Shown here piece after piece: positions 1 through 9,900 of a stretch of 50,235 nucleotides of DNA. The stretch is from Bacteroidia bacterium. Its GTDB lineage: Bacteria; Bacteroidota; Bacteroidia; Flavobacteriales_D; Sanyastnellaceae. The translations under genes were made by a program, and so were the position numbers. The stretch spans positions 1 through 50,235 of the forward strand of contig JAUICJ010000022.1 of assembly GCA_030427925.1 (NCBI GenBank), in the 5' to 3' direction. The first letter of the stretch is position 1. Each line of letters begins with the position of its first letter. The notes beneath the pieces are model-generated. The model made no database searches. It had not been told where the DNA came from and saw only the letters and a list, made by a program, of their open reading frames with translations.

Positions 1-2
1 TC

Positions 3-104
3 CGGTTCAACAATCGATTGAAAATGGGACAGCAAGCCATCCAGGTTCTTGCCACCATGGCAACAGCACCGAAATCCTCGTATTTACAGCTCATGGCGGC
101 CTAA
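3..104 (+). CDS. C-terminal tail of an unidentified protein (partial)
   Basis: From the left edge one plus-strand frame stays open for 33 codons and ends in TAA at 102-104. The tail contains NRLKMGQQAIQVLATMA and ends in LQLMAA, which looks like an ordinary amphipathic helix. Two other frames are also open here: a plus-strand frame ending at the next TAA around 111, and a minus-strand frame that could start at 94. The fragment is too short to name a family. The frame was chosen only because its residue make-up looks most protein-like, so the call is weak. Confidence 0.35.
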   Translation, partial: RFNNRLKMGQQAIQVLATMATAPKSSYLQLMAA

Positions 105-202
105 CCCGTTAATCCGTTTCCTCAAATACGTAACATCAAATCTTTGGTCGTGCGGGGTGAAGGTGCCATCTTGCGCCCGCAATCTCAACCTCGGTTCGTA
201 CC

Positions 203-1252
203 ATGGAGTTCGCCATCGCCCTCATCGGCTTTTCTCTTGCTGCATACGCGGTGGTTGGAAACGACTGCATCCAAACCTTGGGGACATTCCTCTCGTCCAA
301 CAACCACCGCCCGTGGTGGCAGTTGTGGTTGTTCGCGGGGAGCATCATGGCCATTACCCTCATCATGGGGTACATGGGCCTCGGGAGTTACTTGGGAGGG
401 GCTGCTGCGGATGACTTGACCTTCGGCAAGTTCACGAAGCTCTTCCCTGAAGGCAATCCCTTTCCGACGTTGTCGTGGTGGTATGTGTTGCCTCCGTTGG
501 TGCTGCTCGCCATCACGCGCATCGGCATTCCCGTGAGCACGACGTTTCTAGTGCTTTCGTTTTTCAGCATCAAAAGCTTGCCGTCCATGTTGACGAAGAG
601 CTTAGGCGGATATGGCGTGGCGTTCCTGTTTGCGTTGGTGATGTACTTGGTCCTTTCGAAGGTGACGGAATCGTACTTCTTGCGCAATCCGCTGGCCGAG
701 GGGAAGGGCCCCATGCGCAGCCGCCGGTTTTGGAGCATCTTGCAGTGGATCAGCACGGGGTTTTTGTGGAGCCAGTGGTTGACCCAGGATTTGGTCAACA
801 TCATGGTGTATCTCGGTTCACCGACGGAGGTGGGGCCGGGGACGTTCGCGTTTGCGTTGGTGACGCTGTTGCTCTTGTTGGGCTTGATTTTCTACCAGCG
901 GGGAGGGCGCATTCAAGACATCGTTTTGGCCAAAACCAACACCACCGACATCCGCTCCGCCACCTTCATCGACTTCTTTTACGCCCTGACCCTGCTGTTC
1001 TTCAAGTACGACTCGCTGGGGATTTGGGACGGTGGCATTCCGATGAGCACGACGTGGGTCTTCCTCGGCATGCTGGCCGGTCGCGAAGTGGCGATGCGGC
1101 TTCAGCTGAAACTGAATGAAGGCCGCCAGAACCTGGCCGTCATGGTGTTCATGGACTTGGGCAAGGCGACCATCGGGCTCGTCATCAGCATCCTCCTCGT
1201 CGTGCTGCTGTATTTCGCCGAGGGGAGGGACTTGACGCTGCTTTTCGGCTGA
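203..1252 (+). CDS. Degenerate PiT (Pho-4)-like inorganic phosphate permease homologue
   Basis: A 349-residue protein that is almost entirely hydrophobic, with about eight to ten membrane segments. Two short motifs recall the PiT phosphate/sodium symporter family. Near residue 18 VVGNDCIQTLGT resembles the GANDxANAxGT signature, and near residue 109 GIPVSTTF resembles the PVSTTH signature. A second copy of the GND motif, expected in the C-terminal half of true PiT proteins, is not visible; that half instead has GREVAMRLQLKLNEGRQN. I infer a membrane transporter related to PiT with uncertain substrate. The ATG at 203 directly precedes the first hydrophobic helix. The stop codon abuts the stop of tyrS on the other strand with no base between them. 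Confidence 0.6.
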   Translation: MEFAIALIGFSLAAYAVVGNDCIQTLGTFLSSNNHRPWWQLWLFAGSIMAITLIMGYMGLGSYLGGAAADDLTFGKFTKLFPEGNPFPTLSWWYVLPPLVLLAITRIGIPVSTTFLVLSFFSIKSLPSMLTKSLGGYGVAFLFALVMYLVLSKVTESYFLRNPLAEGKGPMRSRRFWSILQWISTGFLWSQWLTQDLVNIMVYLGSPTEVGPGTFAFALVTLLLLLGLIFYQRGGRIQDIVLAKTNTTDIRSATFIDFFYALTLLFFKYDSLGIWDGGIPMSTTWVFLGMLAGREVAMRLQLKLNEGRQNLAVMVFMDLGKATIGLVISILLVVLLYFAEGRDLTLLFG

Positions 1253-2524
1253 TCACTCCACGTTCAGGAGGAAGTACTTCTTCTTGCCGCGTTGCAGGAG
1301 CAATTGCCGGTCATTGAGCAAATCCTCGGTGCTGAACACGGTCTCTTCCCCGACTTTCTCTTTGTTGACGCTGATGCTGTTCTCTTTCAGCGCACGGCGG
1401 GCCTCTCCTTTGCTGGGAAGGAATCCTGAGACGTCGGTGAGCAGGTCGATGACGCTGACCCCGGATTCGAGGGTGCTTCGGGAAACGCGGGCTTGGGGAA
1501 CGCCGGAGAACACGCTCAAGAATTCCGTTTCGGGCAGGGCGCGCAGGTGATCGCGGGTGCTCTTGCCGAACAGGATTTCGGAAGCTGCTAGGGCGGTTTC
1601 GAGGTCTTCCGCGCTGTGCACGCGGGTGGTGACGTCGGCTGCGAGGGCCTTCTGCATGGCGCGTGCGCCAGGGTTTTCGGCGTGTTCGGCCTCGATGGCC
1701 TCGATTTCTTCGCGCGTTTTTAAGGTAAAGATGCGGAGGTATTTGGCGGCATCTTCGTCCGCTGCGTTGATCCAGTACTGGTAGAACTGGTAGGCGGAAG
1801 TGCGCTTTTTATCGAGCCAAATGTTGCCCCCTTCGCTCTTCCCAAACTTCGACCCATCTGCCTTCTTGATCAACGGAGCCGTCACCGCAAAAGCCGAGCC
1901 ACCGCCCATGCGCCGAATGAGCTCGGTGCCGGTGGTGATGTTGCCCCATTGGTCGCTGCCGCCCATTTGGACCAAACAGCGCTTCTCCTTCCAAAGGTGG
2001 TAAAAGTCGTACCCCTGAACGAGCTGGTAGGAAAACTCGGTGAAGCTCATGCCCGATTCGAGCCGGTTCTTCACGCTGTCCTTCGCCATCATGTAGTTCA
2101 CGGTGATGTGCTTGCCCACTTCGCGGATGAAGTCAAGGAAGTTCCACTCCTTGAACCAATCGTAGTTGTTGACGACCTCTGCGGCGTTGTCGCCCGTGAA
2201 GTCGAGGAACTTTTCGAGCTGGGCTTGCTGGCCTGCGAGGTTCGCTTGGAGGGTGTCCAAATCGAGCAATTGGCGCTCCGCTGTTTTTCCACTGGGATCG
2301 CCCACCATGCCCGTTGCGCCTCCGACGAGCGCGATGGGTTTGTGCCCTGCCCGTTGCCAGTGCACCAGCAACATGACGGGCACGAGGTTGCCGATGTGAA
2401 GCGAATCGGCCGTGGGATCAAAGCCGACGTATCCGGCGGTGCTGCCTTGTTCGAGCTGTTCCTTCAGGCCGGGCATCATGTCGTGCAACATGCCCCGCCA
2501 TTCCAATTCGCTGATGAAGTCCAT
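1253..2524 (-). CDS. tyrS: Tyrosyl-tRNA synthetase
   Basis: This 423-residue protein charges tRNA-Tyr with tyrosine in the cytoplasm. It is a class I synthetase: the HIGH-type motif appears as LHIGNL near residue 42, and the KMSKS-type loop is KFGKS near residue 230. GGSDQWGN, a TyrRS tyrosine-pocket signature, lies near residue 190. The last 70 or so residues ([17 protein letters not shown]) form the S4-like tRNA-binding domain, so the protein is full length. It lies 33 bases downstream of murF on the same strand but has its own perfect TAnnTTTG element in that gap. It is convergent with the PiT-like gene and shares no bases with it. Confidence 0.97.
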   Translation of the reverse strand: MDFISELEWRGMLHDMMPGLKEQLEQGSTAGYVGFDPTADSLHIGNLVPVMLLVHWQRAGHKPIALVGGATGMVGDPSGKTAERQLLDLDTLQANLAGQQAQLEKFLDFTGDNAAEVVNNYDWFKEWNFLDFIREVGKHITVNYMMAKDSVKNRLESGMSFTEFSYQLVQGYDFYHLWKEKRCLVQMGGSDQWGNITTGTELIRRMGGGSAFAVTAPLIKKADGSKFGKSEGGNIWLDKKRTSAYQFYQYWINAADEDAAKYLRIFTLKTREEIEAIEAEHAENPGARAMQKALAADVTTRVHSAEDLETALAASEILFGKSTRDHLRALPETEFLSVFSGVPQARVSRSTLESGVSVIDLLTDVSGFLPSKGEARRALKENSISVNKEKVGEETVFSTEDLLNDRQLLLQRGKKKYFLLNVE

Positions 2525-2543
2525 GGGTTCGTTTTTCGGAGGC

Positions 2544-2551
2544 CAAAGATA
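2544..2551 (-). promoter_or_regulatory. -7 promoter element of tyrS (TATCTTTG)
   Basis: Read on the minus strand the bases are TATCTTTG, a perfect match to the Bacteroidota TAnnTTTG element, 19 bases before the tyrS ATG. It lies in the 33-base murF-tyrS gap, so tyrS can be transcribed independently of murF. I see no convincing -33 TTG at the usual distance. The element overlaps a GGCCAAA heptamer (2541-2547). Confidence 0.6.
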
Positions 2552-2557
2552 CGGCGG

Positions 2558-3874
2558 TCACAAGTAGGCGACAGCGCGCTCCAATTCCAACGAGCGCGAA
2601 CCTTTCAACAAGACGGTGCGTCCTTCGCATCCTTCCTGTTCAAGCGCCTCCAGCAGTCCCTGTGCCGAGCGGAATCCCCGAAGCCCAAACTCCGCGGCCA
2701 CCGCTCCGAAGTGGTCTCCAACCAGCCAAACCTCTACGTCAAGCGAAGCCGCAACCTGCGCAATGTCACGGTGTGCTTGCGTGGCGTGCTCGCCGAGTTC
2801 GCCCATGTCCCCCAGCACCGCGAGCGGGCGAGGATGTCCTCCTGCAGCAAAGGTCTTCAGCGCGAGTTCCATCGAGGACGGGTTCGCGTTGTAGGCGTCG
2901 AGTAAAATGCGGTTGCGCTCGGTTCGCGTCCATTGGGAGCGGTTGTTCGTCGGGCGGTAGTCAGCCACCGCCTTCAGGCCGTCCGCCCAGGGCACCCCGC
3001 ACGCGTGGCCGACCACGAGCGCAACCAGCGCATTCTCGACGTTGTGCGCCCCGTCCATGTGCATGGCGTAGGGTCCCCTTGGAACGTCATCGATTCCGTG
3101 AATCAGGAAGGCGCTGCTGCCCTCAAGTCCGTCGGGCAAGGTCGGGAGCAGCTCGGCGTAAGGCGGGTGGCTGGTCGTGCCAAACAGCGTTCGGTTTTGG
3201 CCTTCGGACACCTCCATCAAATTCGCCTTGCCCGCATTCACGAACACCCGGCTGTCCGGTCGATCCGAGAGGAATTGGAACAACTCCCGCTTTCCGCGCT
3301 TCACCCCTTCAGGCCCACCGAACCCCTCCAAGTGCGCCAATCCGATGTTCGTGATGAGCCCCCAGTCGGGCTCAGCAATCTGGCACAGCGCAGCGATTTC
3401 GCCCACCGCATTCGCACCCATTTCCACGATGGCAAAGTCCGCATCCGCCGGCATGGACAGCAACGTCAGCGGCACCCCGATTTCATTGTTCAGGTTGCCT
3501 TTGGTGGCGACCGCATGAAACCGCTGATTCAGCACCTTCAGGAGCAGTTCCTTGGTCGTCGTTTTGCCATTCGAACCGGTCATGCCGATGACCCGCCCTT
3601 GAAACCTTCTTCGGTGGGCACGGGCCAAATCTTGCAACGCCTTCAACCCATCTTCCACCCAGGCCATTCCGGGTTTTCCCGCCAGCTCAGGATCGTCCAC
3701 CACCGCTCGAAACGCGCCGGATTCCAGCGCCTGCTCCGCATACCGGTTCCCGTCAAAGCGCTCGCCCTTCAGCGCGAAGTACAGATCTCCGGGCTGAATC
3801 GATCGCGTATCCGTGCTGATTTGGTGCCCCAAATCGTACCAGCCGAGCAGTTCTGAAGGAGGAGTTGCTTCCAT
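2558..3874 (-). CDS. murF: UDP-N-acetylmuramoyl-tripeptide--D-alanyl-D-alanine ligase
   Basis: MurF adds the D-Ala-D-Ala dipeptide to the UDP-MurNAc-tripeptide, the last cytoplasmic step of peptidoglycan precursor synthesis. The 438-residue length is normal for the family. The ATP-binding loop of Mur ligases is visible as GMTGSNGKTTTKE near residue 98. It is followed by EMGANAVGEI, NIGLAHLEGFG, and later DAYNANPSSM with AVLGDMGELG, all typical of MurF. It lies downstream of gldJ on the same strand, separated by a strong hairpin. gldJ next to murF is, as I recall, a common arrangement in Flavobacteriia. The ATG at 3874 is supported by a promoter-like TTTCTTTG five bases upstream. Confidence 0.96.
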   Translation of the reverse strand: MEATPPSELLGWYDLGHQISTDTRSIQPGDLYFALKGERFDGNRYAEQALESGAFRAVVDDPELAGKPGMAWVEDGLKALQDLARAHRRRFQGRVIGMTGSNGKTTTKELLLKVLNQRFHAVATKGNLNNEIGVPLTLLSMPADADFAIVEMGANAVGEIAALCQIAEPDWGLITNIGLAHLEGFGGPEGVKRGKRELFQFLSDRPDSRVFVNAGKANLMEVSEGQNRTLFGTTSHPPYAELLPTLPDGLEGSSAFLIHGIDDVPRGPYAMHMDGAHNVENALVALVVGHACGVPWADGLKAVADYRPTNNRSQWTRTERNRILLDAYNANPSSMELALKTFAAGGHPRPLAVLGDMGELGEHATQAHRDIAQVAASLDVEVWLVGDHFGAVAAEFGLRGFRSAQGLLEALEQEGCEGRTVLLKGSRSLELERAVAYL

Positions 3875-3879
3875 GGGAA

Positions 3880-3887
3880 CAAAGAAA
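3880..3887 (-). promoter_or_regulatory. Possible -7 element of murF overlapping the gldJ terminator
   Basis: Minus-strand TTTCTTTG differs from TAnnTTTG at one fixed base and lies five bases before the murF ATG. The same bases form the T-rich tract behind the gldJ terminator hairpin. This is an inference from spacing and similarity only. Confidence 0.35.
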
Positions 3888-3917
3888 ACGCCCCGTCTTC
3901 GATTGAAGCGGGGCGTT
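3881..3917 (-). terminator. Rho-independent terminator after gldJ
   Basis: AACGCCCCG (3887-3895) pairs with CGGGGCGTT (3909-3917), and the inner bases CTTC/GAAG extend the stem around a four-base GATT loop. On the minus strand the stem is followed by TTTTCTTT, so it should end transcripts coming from gldJ. It sits between the gldJ stop and the murF start. Confidence 0.8.
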
Positions 3918-3946
3918 CTGAAACGTTTTGAGCGGTTGCCCGTTGA

Positions 3947-5755
3947 TCACAGGCCTGCGGGGCTACCGACCCGGTCCATGGCGCAGCGGAAACCGATGCT
4001 CGCTGAGGACTTGTTTTGGTCAAGGAAGCGCCGCGTTCCTGGGCTGATCCAGTAGATGCGGTCGTCCCATCCTCCGCCTTTGTACACGCGGGACTCGTTC
4101 GTGATGAGCGAAGTCTCTCCGTAGTTGTACATCCGGCTTTCGTCGTTGACGGCTGCTGCGGGTTGTGCGTAAAGCAATGAAGACTCCACGTCACCATCCC
4201 GGTAATCGATGTTGTTTGCAACGCGGTAGTTGTCGCGGTCGAGGTTTTCTTCGAGCGTTTCGGTGCGGTAACGCGTTTTTCCTGGCAGGGCCAGGATGTT
4301 TTCCGCAAAGTACCGGCGCAGGTCTGCGGCAATCCACGCCTCGCTGCCCTCAATGAAGTCACGCAATGCATCTTCCATCATCAGGTTGCCCTCTTCCACT
4401 CGCTTGACTTTGATTTCTTCTTGGGCGTTGTCGATGGCCGTGAGGATGTTTTCAATCAGGTTGAGGTCCTCGTCGTTGAGGGTCGGTGCCGCGGCCTTTT
4501 GGTAGGCGATGATGTCTTCTTCAATTTGGTCCACGTCGTACACCACGAAATCGTACCGATCGTAGACGTTTCCTTCCGCATCCAGCACCTTCGTTTCGTA
4601 AACGTTTCCCCGGAAAGGACGGAATTCAGCGGCATCCATGTGGTTCAACGGACGGTACACGTCCATGCACCATTCGCTGACGTTGCCCGCCATGTTGAAC
4701 AATCCGTAATCGTTCGGTGCATAGGCCGTTACAGGGGCAGTGATGTCCGCGTTGTCGTTCAACGAAGTTTGTCCATTCGCAGAGCGCCCTGCAACCCCCA
4801 TGTAGTCACCGCGACCGCGCACGAAGTTGGCGTTCATGTCACCCGTGTACCGCTTCGGAGCGCCGGGAATTTTATTCTGGCGCGTGTTGTCGTTCCGGGT
4901 GTAGTGGCCGTTCCACGGGTAGGTGCGGCGATCGCTGATGAGTTCTTCGTTGCTGTTTCCAATCAAGGCCAAAGCAGCGTATTCCCATTCCGCCTCGGTC
5001 GGCAGGCGGTAGTTCGGCAGCAAGATGCCGTCGGTGATTTGCGCACTCCGGGTCCCCGCTCCCATGGGGTTGTAGTCGATGAGGCTTCCGCGGTCACCTG
5101 ATTCGGGGACATACTGTCCGCTGAAGTAGGTTTCCGTGGTGAAGTGTTCATCATCCACCTGTCCCATCGGGTTGTGGGCGATGATTCCTTCCCGCACCAA
5201 AATCTGTTCGTTCACTCGATCCGACCGCCACTTGCAAAAATCGTTCGCTTGAACCCACGACACGCCCACAACAGGGTATTCATTGTAGGAGGGATGGCGC
5301 AAGTAGTAGTTGACGTAGTTCTCGTTGTAACCGAGCTTTTCCCTCCATGCCGCAGTATCGGGCAATGCCCGTTCGACGATTTCAGGATAGGAACTTCCGT
5401 AAATCCGTTGCAGCCAGTACATGTACTCCAACCAAAATCCATTCGTGACCTCCGTTTGGTCCATGTAGAAGGAGGATACGGTCACCCGACGCGGCACGTT
5501 GTCCCACGAGAACATCAAGTCATCTTCGACTTGCCCCATGGTGAAGGTTCCGCCTTGGATGAACACCAAGCCTGGGCCCGTCTCTTGGTCAGGAGCATAG
5601 CTTTTCTCGAATCCTCCATTCGAGCTGTCGTTGTAGGCCCAACCCGTGGCACCCGAACGCTCCTTGACGCATCCAGAAAGGGTGAGCGCTCCGAGCGCCA
5701 CCACAAAGGCCATCGTGCGAGAGGAATTCCAAATCATCTGTGAGGGGGTTTCCAT
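3947..5755 (-). CDS. gldJ: Gliding motility lipoprotein GldJ
   Basis: A 602-residue lipoprotein of the formylglycine-generating-enzyme/sulfatase-modifying fold. The N-terminus is a signal peptide ending in a lipobox (LTLSGC, Cys at residue 28), so it should be anchored at a membrane. FIQGGTFTMG opens the FGE-like domain and GGGWDDRIYWISPGTRRF with IGFRCA closes it. Long insertions between these match the size and build of GldJ, a structural component of the gliding/T9SS machinery in Bacteroidota. The open frame extends upstream to a TTG at 5767, but the ATG at 5755 directly precedes a normal signal peptide and is preferred. It lies between the porP-like gene and murF, all on the minus strand. 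GldK, a paralogue with the same fold, is the main alternative; murF as neighbour favours GldJ. Confidence 0.87.
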   Translation of the reverse strand: METPSQMIWNSSRTMAFVVALGALTLSGCVKERSGATGWAYNDSSNGGFEKSYAPDQETGPGLVFIQGGTFTMGQVEDDLMFSWDNVPRRVTVSSFYMDQTEVTNGFWLEYMYWLQRIYGSSYPEIVERALPDTAAWREKLGYNENYVNYYLRHPSYNEYPVVGVSWVQANDFCKWRSDRVNEQILVREGIIAHNPMGQVDDEHFTTETYFSGQYVPESGDRGSLIDYNPMGAGTRSAQITDGILLPNYRLPTEAEWEYAALALIGNSNEELISDRRTYPWNGHYTRNDNTRQNKIPGAPKRYTGDMNANFVRGRGDYMGVAGRSANGQTSLNDNADITAPVTAYAPNDYGLFNMAGNVSEWCMDVYRPLNHMDAAEFRPFRGNVYETKVLDAEGNVYDRYDFVVYDVDQIEEDIIAYQKAAAPTLNDEDLNLIENILTAIDNAQEEIKVKRVEEGNLMMEDALRDFIEGSEAWIAADLRRYFAENILALPGKTRYRTETLEENLDRDNYRVANNIDYRDGDVESSLLYAQPAAAVNDESRMYNYGETSLITNESRVYKGGGWDDRIYWISPGTRRFLDQNKSSASIGFRCAMDRVGSPAGL

Positions 5756-5827
5756 TTCTTGCTTCAAATCTTGCTTACGCGTTCAACGTGCAACAGGTTA
5801 CTCAATCCGCGTTTCGTTCCCAAAGAA

Positions 5828-6835
5828 CTAGAACGCGGGGCATTTTATTGCTCGGAACTTGGAACGCTTGTTCCGACAATCGAACTGAATCGTCATGCTG
5901 ATTTCGTGTGCACCACCTGTAGCAGGCGTCAATTCCGATACCGTGATGTCATAGCTGTATCCGAAGCGGATGACGTCCGATTCGATGCCCACCGTGGCGA
6001 TGAAGGCATCGCGGTAGTCGGTGAAGAGAATTCCACGGTACCAAACGCCACCGACGAGCGGTCCCTTCTTTACGTAGACGCCCAGGTTCAACTGACGGAA
6101 CTCGCCTTGTTGGCGGAGCAAGAAGTTCGGTGAAATCGTCGCTTCGACGCCTTTCACGGAACGCTGCAACGGCAGCACCGCTCCACCGTGCAAGGTGTAT
6201 TTCATCGGCAGCCGACTGGTGCCGATGACCAGCGACTCGTTGGGCTCGTTCAAGTGGTGAACCGCCAAGCCGAAGTAGTATTTGTCACTGAAACCGAGCA
6301 GCCCTGTGCTGAAGTCCACCGCTTTCACCATCTCGCCGCGCGGAATGTCCTGCGTTTCATAGATGAAGCCACGCCGTGGGTCGATCATGTCGCCGAACGT
6401 CAAGCGGCTCCAATCCAGCGCCTTCTGCATGTAGGTCACCTGCAGCGCAGCTTTGATGGAAAACTTCCGGGTTACAGCCTGCTGGTAGCTGTAGATGCCG
6501 CTGGCCGTTGTTGTGGTCAACGTGCCCTGCCCCGCTTGGTCATTCACCACCAAAAATCCCAGACCGCCTTGGATGGATTCCACGTGCTGGTCGTAGGCTG
6601 CAGCTGTGGTGACGAAGTTGCCGCTCATCGCGGGCCACTGGTTCCGGTAGGACATCGTCAAACGCGGGCACCGCTCCGTTCCCGCGAAGGCGGGGTTGAG
6701 GTAAAGGGGGTTCGCGTAATATTGTGTGAACTCAGGGTCTTGCGCCCGCGCAGTGTCAGGCGCCACAAGGGCTGCTGACAGCAGGAGCAATCCGCTGAGA
6801 ACGGACAAATTGACGGGGGTGAATCGTAGCTTCAT
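5828..6835 (-). CDS. PorP/SprF family type IX secretion outer-membrane protein
   Basis: A 335-residue protein with a signal peptide (MKLRFTPVN followed by a Leu/Ala-rich core, cut after ARAQ). Right after the cut, DPEFTQYYANPLYLNPAFAGT is the hallmark opening of the PorP/SprF family, and NQWPAMSG follows. The rest alternates in the way expected of an outer-membrane beta-barrel and ends in a short Arg/Lys-rich tail. Members assist T9SS function or help surface-localise particular secreted proteins. The frame is open for another 100 codons upstream, but that part looks untranslated and the ATG at 6835 gives the only sensible signal peptide. It is divergent from porU, with a 137-base shared control region, and upstream of gldJ. 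Whether this is the machine component PorP or a cargo-specific paralogue cannot be decided here. Confidence 0.88.
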   Translation of the reverse strand: MKLRFTPVNLSVLSGLLLLSAALVAPDTARAQDPEFTQYYANPLYLNPAFAGTERCPRLTMSYRNQWPAMSGNFVTTAAAYDQHVESIQGGLGFLVVNDQAGQGTLTTTTASGIYSYQQAVTRKFSIKAALQVTYMQKALDWSRLTFGDMIDPRRGFIYETQDIPRGEMVKAVDFSTGLLGFSDKYYFGLAVHHLNEPNESLVIGTSRLPMKYTLHGGAVLPLQRSVKGVEATISPNFLLRQQGEFRQLNLGVYVKKGPLVGGVWYRGILFTDYRDAFIATVGIESDVIRFGYSYDITVSELTPATGGAHEISMTIQFDCRNKRSKFRAIKCPAF

Positions 6836-6972
6836 CGCAGGTTTGACCAATGAATCCACAATAATAGAGAAAAAAGCGAGGCAACGCATGTTTTTCAAAG
6901 GAGTTTCGGGGTGAGTGCGCTTTGGGTACACGATAATCCATGAACGCACGTTCCTGCTGAGGTGTTGCATAC
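6836..6972. promoter_or_regulatory. Divergent control region between the porP-like gene and porU
   Basis: These 137 bases separate two divergent T9SS genes and must carry both promoters. I find no perfect TAnnTTTG in either direction; the nearest on the minus strand is TATTATTG about 20 bases before the porP-like start. An A-rich stretch (AGAGAAAAAAGCG) lies near 6865. Confidence 0.4.
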
Positions 6973-9900
6973 ATGGAAAATGATGAACTTCGCGACATGG
7001 TGATATGGAAGGTGCGATTCGCCCTGGTTTGGGGCCTGTTGGCGGTGTTGACAGGGATGCAGCCGGGTTGGGGCCAAACCCCGTCCGAGGTGCTCTCAGG
7101 CTCCGCCGAAATCCGGTGGTCATCCGACCTCCCATGGCTTCCGGAGGAGGGATTTGAACTGGACGGTGTGTCTTACGGGGTTTGGGAGTGGCCCACCGAG
7201 TCGGAGTGGGGAAGGGGTGTTCTGTTGACGGTCGATGCGGAATGGACTGCTATTGAAGGGGTGCAGGGCGGGATGGCGAGTCGCCTGAGTGACTTGGCGC
7301 GCTCGGGACGCGGTGAGGAGGGCTGGCCCGGGGCTTCCTTCCGCTGGGTGCATGGGGCGATGCAATGGACGGCTCCCCTGTTGCGCTATGACGAAGCAAC
7401 GGGCCATATCGAGCGGCTCGACCGCTTTGAAGTGCAGTGGGGGCAGCACCCCATGGGCGGTGAGGGGATTGCGGATCGCACGAGGGATTGGCCGGAAACT
7501 TCGGTGCTGGCCGAGGGGCAGTTGTTTCGCGTGGACGTTCCGCGCGATGGGGTGTACAAACTCGACGGAGCGTTTTGGGAGGCCATCGGCGTCCATCCCG
7601 AGGAGGTAGCACCGGGGTCCGTGACCGTTTTTGGGAATGGGGGGCACGCCCTGCCCATGTCGAACGATGTGGAACGGCCGTTGGACCCGTCCACGGTGGC
7701 CTTGTGGTGGCGGGGGGATGAGGCGGCAGAGCATGTGGGGCAAGGGGAGTTTTTGTTTTGGGCAGAGGGACCTCACGCCATCACGTACGATGGCGAAACG
7801 GGGCAATTCGCGCACCAGCGGAACCCCTATTCCGACTCCGCGACCTTCTTCGTGCGCATCGACGACGTCCCCGGACGTCCTGGAAGTCGAATGCCCATCG
7901 CGGGAGGCCTTCCGTCCGGTGTGGTGATTGATGACACCCTCACCACGACGATGCACGTGGCGTTCCATGAGGAGGAGAAGCACAGTCCGAATCGATCGGG
8001 GCGCGAATGGTACGGGGAGGAGTTCGGCACCGTTTTAGAGCGCACGTTCACGTTCCCTGTGCCCTTCGCTGAGCCGGAAACGGGCCAAATCCGCATCGAG
8101 CTGATCGCCCGGTCCATGCAGGCCGCGAGCTCGTTCACCGTGAGCGCAGGCGCAGCGAGTTCCACGGCATTCCACAACATCACGTCCACGGCGTCCACCT
8201 CGCCGGTGGCCACCTCGGCGGGCCTGACGCTCCAAGGGCAACTCGTGACGGGCAGTGGAAACAACGCCCGCATCGACGTGAACGTGGCCTTCAATCCCGC
8301 CAACTCCGACGCCCGGGGTTGGCTCGACTTCATCCGCATCGAGCAAAAGCGTGCGCTGCGTTTTTCGGGCAGCACCGAATCGTTTTTTGGAGCGGAACCG
8401 GGAGCCGGCTGGGTGCGCTACGAGTTGAGCAATGCGGCACTGCTCGAGTCGATTTGGGACGTGACCGATGGCACGCAGCCGGTCCGCGTTCCGTTTGAAC
8501 TCGAAGGCGAAACGGCGGTTTTCCATGCAGAGCGCGATGTGATGCGGCGATTCGTTGCCTTGCCCGGTTACGGCCATGCCGTTCCGGAAGTCCGCGGTCC
8601 CGTGGCCCATTCGAACGTCCATGCATGGGTGGGATTGGATGCCGTGGTGGTGACCCGACCGATCTACGCTGAGGCCGCGGCGCGCTGGGCGGCCATGCGG
8701 GCCGATGAAGGGCTGGCGGTGGGCATCGTCGACCAACAGACGGTCTTCAACGAATTCTCCAGCGGCCAGCCGGACCCCACAGCCCTGAAGATGCTGATGA
8801 TGATGTTGTGGGACCGCGCAGAAGACGCGGGCGGCGGGCATCCCCGGTTCTTGCAGTTGATGGGCGATGGGACGTTTGCGAATCGAGGCGGTTTGGCCTC
8901 TTCTCCTTACATCATCACCTACCAATCCGCCAATTCACTCAGTCCGACCAGCAGCTACGTCAGCGACGATTACTTCGGTTTCATCGAGCCTGAGATGGGA
9001 GAAGGCATCGGGGATAAAATGGCCATCGGCATCGGACGCATTCCCTGTTCCAATGCCACCGAAGCGCTGGAATTCGTCGAAAAGCTCGAGCGGTATGCGG
9101 GGAGGATCGATGGGGCAGATGGCGGGTGCGGTTTGGACGAGCACCAACCGGAGAAGGGGCCCTGGCGCAACCGCATCACGTTCGTGAGCGATGATATGGA
9201 CGGCAGCGGAGGCCCCACGGAGTTGTCCCACATGATGAACAGCGAGGAGCACGCGAACACCTTGGCCGCCGAGCACCCGGAGTACGACGTGGACAAAATT
9301 TACTTCGACGCCTATCCCCAGTTGAGCACCCCCGGTGGAGAGCGCTACCCGGATGCCTCCGTAGCCATCGATCGGCGTGTGGGAGATGGGGCGCTCATCG
9401 TGAATTACATCGGTCACGGTGGGGAACGGGGTTGGGCGCATGAGCGGGTATTGACTTCGTCCATGATCCGGGATTGGACCAATGGCAGCCGGATGCCGCT
9501 CTTCATGACGGCCACCTGCGAATTGGCCCGTTTCGACGATCCGGAAGTGGAAAGTGCCGGGGAATTGATGGTCATGAACCCGGATGGAGGGGCCATCGGA
9601 ATGCTCACCACCACGCGCGTGGTCTTCAGCAGTTCGAACCAGCAGTTGAATCGGGCGTTTTACGACATCGCTTTGGAAAACGGTGAGGTGGCGGACTTGC
9701 GTTTGGGCGACATCGCGCGGGTGACGAAAAACGACCCGCAAGTCAGCAACACCTCGAACAAGCGGAACTTCACGTTGCTCGGCGACGCGGCCATGCAGTT
9801 GGCGTATCCGCAGCACCAAGTGATCCTTTCGGAGTTGCCGGATTCGGTGCGCGCATTGGAAGCGTTCTCGGGGTCCGGCTTCGTGGCGGATGCGGCAGGG

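Noticed and set aside
5807-5838. Inverted repeat CCGCGTT/AACGCGG spanning the end of the porP-like gene
   Set aside because: The 18-base loop is long, the repeat lies partly in the coding sequence, and no T-run follows on the minus strand, so I do not call a terminator.
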